Source: Bacteroidales bacterium (GTDB taxonomy: Bacteria > Bacteroidota > Bacteroidia > Bacteroidales > UBA7960). From it: a DNA stretch of 14,203 bases. Below, in pieces: positions 6,974 to 12,130 of the stretch (positions are counted from its first letter, which is position 1; the number at the start of each line of letters is the position of its first letter). The stretch lies in contig PWIY01000070.1 of the NCBI GenBank assembly GCA_003560215.1, positions 1 to 14,203 of the forward strand, read 5' to 3'. A program made the position numbers and the translations under genes. The notes beneath the pieces were generated by a model that saw only the letters and a program-made list of their open reading frames with translations, searched no databases and was not told the DNA's origin.

Positions 6974-7011
6974 TATGAATAATTTCCATCTTATTATGAA
7001 TAATTTCCATC
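6974..7011. promoter_or_regulatory. Duplicated imperfect dyad, candidate operator of the LexA-like repressor
   Basis: TATGAATAATTTCCATC occurs twice without mismatch (6974-6990 and 6995-7011) with a 21-bp period, about two helical turns, so both copies face the same side of the DNA. The core ATGAATAATTTCCAT is an imperfect dyad (5 of 7 positions per arm pair around the central base). The nearer copy is 13 bp from the repressor start codon. The position and double-site architecture fit autoregulation. Binding is not shown. Confidence 0.55.
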
Positions 7012-7135
7012 ACTCAACCACGAAATACCCCAACCCCAAAAAAAACTCATCACCATACGAACCCACAACCACTTCGCCCCGCCCCATGGTCACAGGCCAC
7101 TCCCACCATCCTCCGCCCATGAGAAACAACAACCA

Positions 7136-7160
7136 GAGGGGCGTCAGCCCTCGACTGACT
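7136..7160 (+). repeat. Solitary REP-like hairpin unit
   Basis: GGGC-GTCA-GCCC (7139-7150) forms a hairpin with an added G and flanking GA/TC (7136-7137 and 7151-7152). It is followed by GACTGACT, close to the GACTAACT tail of the array units at 8579-8850. It most resembles the third unit of that array, which has the same GTCA loop. It appears to be a separate, degenerate member of the same repeat family. Confidence 0.6.
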
Positions 7161-7187
7161 CCAAAGTTAAATATTTTTGCTTATATT

Positions 7188-7207
7188 ATAATCATATTTT
7201 TGATTAT
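7188..7207. promoter_or_regulatory. AT-rich inverted repeat in the probable dinB promoter region
   Basis: ATAATCATATTTTTGATTAT has perfect 7-bp arms (ATAATCA/TGATTAT) around a 6-bp spacer. It overlaps a TATTTTTG -7-like box (7195-7202), and a second TAATCAT lies at 7212-7218. A protein bound here would block that promoter. It does not match the dyad next to the LexA-like gene, and the AT richness weakens the call. Confidence 0.35.
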
Positions 7208-7245
7208 TTTTTAATCATTTGCCCGTGATTTTGCATCCGCCCCGC

Positions 7246-7393
7246 TTTACAAGCGGAGACTGGTCAGACGGCCAGCGACTGGTCAGACGGCCGGAGACTG
7301 GTCTTACAGCCGGAAACCGGTCATACAGCCGGAGACCGGTCATACAACCAGCAACTGGTCGTACAGCCAGCAACTGGTCGTACAAGCGGCTAC
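7246..7393 (+). repeat. 19-bp tandem repeat array upstream of dinB, 7 full units
   Basis: Seven contiguous 19-bp units run from 7254 to 7386, with partial units at both ends (7246-7253 and 7387-7393). The first reads CGGAGACTGGTCAGACGGC. The core GAC(T/C)GGTC is present in most units and is a perfect 8-bp palindrome (GACCGGTC) in the unit at 7330-7348. Units diverge by several substitutions, and neighbouring units are most alike (the last two differ only in their final two bases), which suggests stepwise duplication. No unique spacers are present. Confidence 0.95.
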
Positions 7394-7423
7394 CTTAACC
7401 CGGCAAGAATAATTATTTTGTAT

Positions 7424-8677
7424 ATGTCACATACCCGGCACATTTTACATCTGGATCAGGACACCTTTTTTGTGTCCGTGGAGCGCTTGCGAAACAGCAG
7501 CCTGAACCACAAACCTGTGATTATCGGCGGTGCCGGCGACCGGGGTGTAGTGGCCAGCTGCAGCTACGAAGCCCGGCAGTCCGGGGTTCATTCAGCCATG
7601 CCCATACAGCTGGCCCGGAGGCTTTGCCCGGAGGCTGTTTTTATCCGCGGCGACATGGAAATATATACCAGGTACTCGGATCTGGTCACGGCTGTCATCG
7701 CTGATGAAGCACCTTTGTTTGAAAAAGCCTCTGTTGATGAACATTACCTTGACCTGAGCGGGATGGATCGGTTTTTCGGATGCCGGCAGTGGGCAGTCGA
7801 ACTCCGCCGGAAGATCACTGCGGAAACCGGTCTGCCCATCTCCATGGGGCTCTCAACAAACAAAACAGTAGCCAAGATCGCCACAGGAGAAGCCAAGCCC
7901 GACGGGCAGATGTACGTAGACCACCATATTGTCAGGGATTTTCTTGATCCGCTGTCTGTACGCAAAATTCCCATGGTCGGGCCAAAAACCTACCAAAGGC
8001 TCCGCACCATGGGAATCGCCACCATACATACCCTGCGAAGCCTTCCTCCGGAGGTTCCCGTACGCATGCTGGGCAAAAACGGGAAAGAGATATGGAAGCG
8101 GGCAAACGGCATTGACCATGCCCCGGTGCGGGCATGGAGTGAACACCGCTCTGTCAGCTCCGAAACCACCTTTGACAACGATACCATCTGTATCAGCCAA
8201 ATTGAACACACCCTGATCAGGCTGTGTGAACAACTTAGCTTCCGGCTCCGGACCAACCAGCAACTCACAGGCTGCCTAACCGTTAAAATACGCTATACCA
8301 ATTTCGACACCCATACACTACAACAACAACTGCCCTATACAGCCTTTGACCATATGCTCATTCCCGTATGCAAAACACTTTTCAGCCGTCTTTACAAACG
8401 CCGCATGCGTATACGTCTTGTCGGGCTTCAGTTCAGCCGGCTCATACGCGGAGTACAGCAGCTCAACATGTTTGAAGACAGCCCGGAAATGGCCCGCCTC
8501 TACCAGGCCATGGATAAAATGCGCAGAAAATACGGTTCCCAAACCATCACCAAAGGAATATGCACCAAACCACCAACCAAGGGTGCGCAGCACCCGTTAA
8601 CCGGAGGCGCGCAGCACCGACTAACCGCGAAGGGCGTCAGCCCTGAGCTAACTGGAGAGTGCGAAGCACTCGACTAA
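7424..8677 (+). CDS. dinB: DNA polymerase IV-type Y-family translesion polymerase
   Basis: A Y-family polymerase that extends across damaged template bases. Catalytic metal ligands are present: Asp11 in HLDQDTFF and Asp105/Glu106 in SVDEHYLD. Phe16 is at the steric-gate position, so it should be an active enzyme, unlike ImuB. Helix-hairpin-helix segments follow (about 178-205: RKIPMVGPKTYQRLRTMG), then the little-finger domain. QLNMF (346-350) is a typical beta-clamp binding motif. The family-like sequence ends near residue 378. The remaining residues, from about 385 to the stop (GAQHPLTGGAQH and so on), are encoded by the hairpin repeat array and are unlikely to be functional in themselves. 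I chose ATG 7424; a TTG at 7418 would add two residues. The gene is followed by dnaE with only repeat sequence between them, so co-transcription is likely. The LexA-like repressor gene is divergent upstream. Confidence 0.94.
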   Translation: MSHTRHILHLDQDTFFVSVERLRNSSLNHKPVIIGGAGDRGVVASCSYEARQSGVHSAMPIQLARRLCPEAVFIRGDMEIYTRYSDLVTAVIADEAPLFEKASVDEHYLDLSGMDRFFGCRQWAVELRRKITAETGLPISMGLSTNKTVAKIATGEAKPDGQMYVDHHIVRDFLDPLSVRKIPMVGPKTYQRLRTMGIATIHTLRSLPPEVPVRMLGKNGKEIWKRANGIDHAPVRAWSEHRSVSSETTFDNDTICISQIEHTLIRLCEQLSFRLRTNQQLTGCLTVKIRYTNFDTHTLQQQLPYTAFDHMLIPVCKTLFSRLYKRRMRIRLVGLQFSRLIRGVQQLNMFEDSPEMARLYQAMDKMRRKYGSQTITKGICTKPPTKGAQHPLTGGAQHRLTAKGVSPELTGECEALD

Positions 8678-8850
8678 CTGGAGGAGGCGAAGCCTCCGAC
8701 AAACTGGAGTGGCGAAGCCACGACTAACCGGAGGAGGCGAAGCCTCCGACTAACCAAGGGTGCGCAGCACCCGTTAACTGGAGGAGGCGAAGCCTCCGAC
8801 TAACCAAGGGTGCGCAGCACCCGTTAACCGGAGGCGCGTCAGCCCCGATC
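8579..8850 (+). repeat. REP-like array of eleven 24-27 bp hairpin units
   Basis: Units start at 8579, 8603, 8627, 8654, 8680, 8706, 8730, 8756, 8780, 8806 and 8830. A typical unit is GGA(G), a 4-6 bp stem, a GAA, GCA or GTCA loop, the complementary stem, and a GACTAAC(C/T) or GTTAAC(C/T) tail. Stems differ but mostly still pair: GGGTGC/GCACCC (8581-8595), GAGTGC/GCACTC (8657-8671), GGAGGC/GCCTCC (8683-8697), GTGGC/GCCAC (8709-8721). The units at 8603 and 8830 each have one stem mismatch. GCGAAGC is a known, unusually stable mini-hairpin. The first units lie inside dinB and supply its stop codon; the last hairpin ends about 6 bp before the dnaE ATG. No spacers of unique sequence are present. 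Whether the array acts as DNA, as RNA, or not at all is unknown. Confidence 0.95.
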
Positions 8851-8852
8851 AT

Positions 8853-11813
8853 ATGTATTTAAACTGTCATACCTGGTACAGCCTGCGCTACGGCACCCTC
8901 TCCCCGGAGGAACTGGTCGGCATGGCCGCCGGCCGGGGAGTAAGCACCATGGCCCTCACTGACATTAACAACTGCACGGCCATGCCGGCTTTTGTGCAGC
9001 AGTGTCAGAAACATGGGATACGACCGGTGGCCGGCATGGAGTTCCGCCAGGACCAACACTTGCTGTATATCATACTTGCACGCGACAACGAGGGATTCCG
9101 GCGGATCAATGCTTTCCTGACCCGGCACCGGATGAAACAACAATCCCTCCCGCTTCGTTTCCCTGTATGCCCGCATACCTTTGCCATCTACCCCTTTGAT
9201 ACACAGAACAGCCATTACACTGATGACCGGCACCTGCCTCCTCCACATCCCCACGAATTCGCAGGCATCAGGCCGGAGGAACTGCCCCGGCTGACCACCT
9301 CCCCCCTGCGTCACACTCCGGACAAACTCGTGGCCCTGCAGCCGGTAACCTTCCGCAACAAAGCAGATCATCATCTGCACCTTCACCTTCGCGCCATCGA
9401 ACACAACACCCTGCTCAGCCGGTTACAAAATGTACACACAGCCAGTCCGGAAGAAATGATATTACCTCCTGAAACCAGGCAACAACAATATGCCGGGTTC
9501 CCCCATATCCTGAAGAACACGGAAGCCCTCCTCAAACAGTGCAGCATCCACTTCGCCTTCAACGAAATGAAGAACAAGAAGACGTTTACCGGAAGCCGCA
9601 GCGACGACAGGGCACTGCTGGAGAAACTTGCACTCGAGGGACTGACACGGCGTTATGGCGGACAACATCAGGAAGCACTCCGGCGCGTAAACGGGGAGCT
9701 GGACATCATTCACAAACTGGGGTTTGCCGCCTACTTTCTGACCACCTGGGACATCATCCGCTACAGCATGTCACAGGGATTCCATCATGTGGGAAGGGGA
9801 AGCGGCGCCAACAGCATTGTCGCTTACTGCCTCCACATCACCGATGTGGACCCCATTGCACTGGACCTGTATTTTGAACGCTTCATCAACCCAAAGCGCT
9901 CTTCTCCGCCCGATTTTGACATTGACTATTGCTGGACAACCAGGGATCAGGTGCTGGACTATATTTTCAAACGCCACGGCCGGGAACACACCGCCATGCT
10001 GGGAACCATTTCCACTTTCCACAGGCGCGGGGCCATCAGAGAGCTGGGGAAAGTATACGGACTTCCCAAAGCAGAGATCGATGAGCTAATCGCCCGGGAA
10101 TACGATAACCCGTCCCCCGGCAGCCTTACAACAAAAATCCTCGGGATGGCAGACCGGCTGGATGGCTTTCCGAATATCAGAAGCATCCACGCCGGCGGCG
10201 TACTGATCTCGGAAGACCCCATCTGCTGCTACTCAGCCCTCGATCTTCCACCCAAAGGGGTGCCCGTAGTACAATGGGATATGTACACCGCCGAAAATCT
10301 GGGCTTTGAAAAAATCGACATCCTGAGTCAGCGGGGCATCGGACACATCAATGAATGCATGCGCATCGCAGCTGAAAACCGTGGCAAGCACGTGGACATT
10401 CACCATATGGCCCACATCCGGGAGGACCCGAAGGCAAAAGCACTGCTGCGCAGCGGGGAAACAACAGGCTGCTTTTATATTGAGAGCCCGGCCATGCGAT
10501 CCCTCCTGAAAAAACTAAACTGCGATGATTATTCCGGACTGGTGGCCGCCAGCTCCATTGTCCGGCCCGGAGTTTCCCGTTCGGGCATGATGCAGGAATA
10601 TATCCGCCGCAAGCATCAGCCGGACAAGGTACATTACCTGCATCCGGTCATGCAGACACTTCTTCAGGAAACCTATGGTGTAATGGTATACCAGGAAGAT
10701 GTGATCAAGGTTTGCCACCATTTTGCCGGCCTCGACCTCGCCGATGCGGATGTGCTCCGGCGTGCCATGAGCGGAAAATATCGCTCACAACAGGAAATGG
10801 ACAGACTGACCACGCGATTCCTTGAAGGCTGCAGGGCCAAAGGGTATCCGGATGGGCTTACCCGGGAGGTGTGGAGACAGATCGCATCCTTTGCCGGCTA
10901 TTCTTTCTCCAAGGCCCATTCAGCCTCATTTGCGGCGGAAAGCTTTCAGAGTCTTTACCTGAAAGCCCACTACCCGCTGGAATTTATGACCGCTGTGATC
11001 AACAATTTTGGCGGGGTTTACCGAAGCGAGGTCTATTTTCATGAGGCACGACGACTCGGTGGCAATGTCAGGCTCCCGTGCATCAACCAAAGCCGTCATA
11101 TGACCCGTTTAAAGGGGAACGACATGTACATCGGACTGGTGCACATCCGGCAACTGGAGCAGAGGACGGTACTGCAGATCATCAATGAGCGCATGCTGAA
11201 CGGGGAGTACCGGGGACTGGAAGATTTCATACGTCGCACAGGACAGGGGCTGGAGGCTCTTTTGTTGCTGATACGGGCAGGCTGCTTTCGTTTTACCGGA
11301 CAATCCAAAGCAAAGCTTTTGTGGCAGGCCCACCTGCTTACAGGCAGGAAACAACCAGGTTCCCCCGCACTTTTTGAGCCACCGGCAAGCAAGCTGCAAC
11401 TGCCTGAACCGGATACGAGCCCTGTACAGGATGCTTACGACGAGATCGAACTACTCGGCTTTCCTGTGTCCGTATCTCCCTTCGGATTGCTGCAGACATC
11501 TTTCAGGGGAGACATCAGTGCCGCAGAAATGACCGGGTACAAAGGAAAAACCGTGCGCATGGCAGGATGGCTGGTCACCATCAAAACCGTGCGCACGGTC
11601 AATCAGAAAATCATGCATTTCGGGTGTTTCACCGACCACAGGGGGAATTTCTTTGATACCACCCACTTCCCCGCTGCGGCAAGTCATTATCCTTTTTGCG
11701 GACAAGGGGTTTACCTGCTGAAAGGAGAGGTCACAGAAGAGTTTGGCCACCCTTCCCTCACTGTGGAAAAGATGGCCAAATTAGCTGTCAGACCTGATCC
11801 AAAAGCAGATTAG
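8853..11813 (+). CDS. dnaE: DNA polymerase III alpha-subunit-like, error-prone DnaE2/ImuC type
   Basis: A C-family DNA polymerase of 986 residues, shorter than replicative DnaE1 (about 1160) and near the size of DnaE2/ImuC. The N-terminal PHP domain (about 1-70) is degenerate: the usual HxH is NCH (Asn4, His6), and the TDH motif is TDI (36-38), so metal-dependent exonuclease activity is unlikely. The polymerase palm is intact, with GRGSGAN (314-320), Asp356 and Asp358 in PDFDIDY, and Asp489 in EKIDILS, matching the catalytic Asp401/403/555 of E. coli. YQEDVIKV and FAGYSFSKAHSASFA (680-694) are typical finger motifs, and an OB-fold region follows near 897-975. The context (LexA-like regulator, dinB) points to damage-induced translesion synthesis rather than the main replicase. 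No promoter box is seen upstream, so expression probably depends on the dinB transcript. The stop codon overlaps that of the convergent DUF3467 gene. Confidence 0.93.
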   Translation: MYLNCHTWYSLRYGTLSPEELVGMAAGRGVSTMALTDINNCTAMPAFVQQCQKHGIRPVAGMEFRQDQHLLYIILARDNEGFRRINAFLTRHRMKQQSLPLRFPVCPHTFAIYPFDTQNSHYTDDRHLPPPHPHEFAGIRPEELPRLTTSPLRHTPDKLVALQPVTFRNKADHHLHLHLRAIEHNTLLSRLQNVHTASPEEMILPPETRQQQYAGFPHILKNTEALLKQCSIHFAFNEMKNKKTFTGSRSDDRALLEKLALEGLTRRYGGQHQEALRRVNGELDIIHKLGFAAYFLTTWDIIRYSMSQGFHHVGRGSGANSIVAYCLHITDVDPIALDLYFERFINPKRSSPPDFDIDYCWTTRDQVLDYIFKRHGREHTAMLGTISTFHRRGAIRELGKVYGLPKAEIDELIAREYDNPSPGSLTTKILGMADRLDGFPNIRSIHAGGVLISEDPICCYSALDLPPKGVPVVQWDMYTAENLGFEKIDILSQRGIGHINECMRIAAENRGKHVDIHHMAHIREDPKAKALLRSGETTGCFYIESPAMRSLLKKLNCDDYSGLVAASSIVRPGVSRSGMMQEYIRRKHQPDKVHYLHPVMQTLLQETYGVMVYQEDVIKVCHHFAGLDLADADVLRRAMSGKYRSQQEMDRLTTRFLEGCRAKGYPDGLTREVWRQIASFAGYSFSKAHSASFAAESFQSLYLKAHYPLEFMTAVINNFGGVYRSEVYFHEARRLGGNVRLPCINQSRHMTRLKGNDMYIGLVHIRQLEQRTVLQIINERMLNGEYRGLEDFIRRTGQGLEALLLLIRAGCFRFTGQSKAKLLWQAHLLTGRKQPGSPALFEPPASKLQLPEPDTSPVQDAYDEIELLGFPVSVSPFGLLQTSFRGDISAAEMTGYKGKTVRMAGWLVTIKTVRTVNQKIMHFGCFTDHRGNFFDTTHFPAAASHYPFCGQGVYLLKGEVTEEFGHPSLTVEKMAKLAVRPDPKAD

Positions 11814-12124
11814 GCCTCTGCGGCCGGTCCGCCCATATTCATGGGAAGTCCCGGTCCTTCAATGTCCCTGATTTGCCCGTGCATCGACTCAAATTTTGCG
11901 ATGTTGTCGCGCAAAGCCTTCATGAGCCGCTTGGCATGCTGTGGTGTCATCACCACACGCGACTTCACCCTGGCCTTGGGAACTCCGGGCATCATCCTTA
12001 CGAAATCCAGCACAAATTCTGTGTTGGAGTGGGTAATAATGGCCAGGTTGGAGTAAACCCCTTCCCTTACATCTTCACCCAATTCAATGTTAAGTTGCTT
12101 GTCCTTCTTTTTTTCCTGAGCCAT
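11810..12124 (-). CDS. DUF3467 family protein
   Basis: A 104-residue protein of the DUF3467 family, whose function is not known. Recognisable features are EGVYSNLAIITHSNTEFVLDF, the VKSRVVMTPQHAKRLMKAL segment, and a Lys-rich start with a Gly/Pro/Met-rich tail (GPGLPMNMGG). It begins 6 bp after the rpoC stop on the same strand and is almost certainly in the rpoBC transcript; this rpoC-DUF3467 pairing is a common Bacteroidota arrangement. No signal peptide or membrane segment is visible. Its TAA stop overlaps the TAG stop of dnaE on the other strand (shared bases TTAG, 11810-11813), leaving no room for an intergenic terminator. Confidence 0.92.
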   Translation of the reverse strand: MAQEKKKDKQLNIELGEDVREGVYSNLAIITHSNTEFVLDFVRMMPGVPKARVKSRVVMTPQHAKRLMKALRDNIAKFESMHGQIRDIEGPGLPMNMGGPAAEA

Positions 12125-12130
12125 AATGCA

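Larger units (their letters stand above)
6961..7423. other. Divergent regulatory and repeat region between the LexA-like gene and dinB
   Basis: This 463-bp stretch has no convincing gene. In order it holds: the duplicated candidate operator (6974-7011); an A/C-rich, G-poor segment (about 7012-7130); a single hairpin resembling the dinB-dnaE array units (7136-7160); an AT-rich island (about 7163-7220) with two TATTTTTG -7-like boxes (7172-7179 and 7195-7202) and an inverted repeat; then the 19-bp tandem array (7246-7393) that ends about 30 bp before the dinB ATG. If dinB is transcribed from the AT-rich island, the whole 19-bp array would be in its 5' leader. Confidence 0.7.

Noticed and set aside
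6942..7214. Plus-strand open frame of 90 codons in the LexA-like/dinB spacer with a hydrophobic end
   Set aside because: It begins inside the opposite-strand regulator gene, crosses the direct repeats and an A/C-rich segment of low complexity, and its hydrophobic end is just the AT-rich island translated.
7246..7393. 19-bp array as a CRISPR or plasmid-type iteron origin
   Set aside because: No spacers, no replication initiator gene, and the neighbours are chromosomal genes.
8579..8850. Possible CRISPR array
   Set aside because: The units are contiguous and share sequence along their whole length; there are no unique spacers of regular size and no cas genes nearby.
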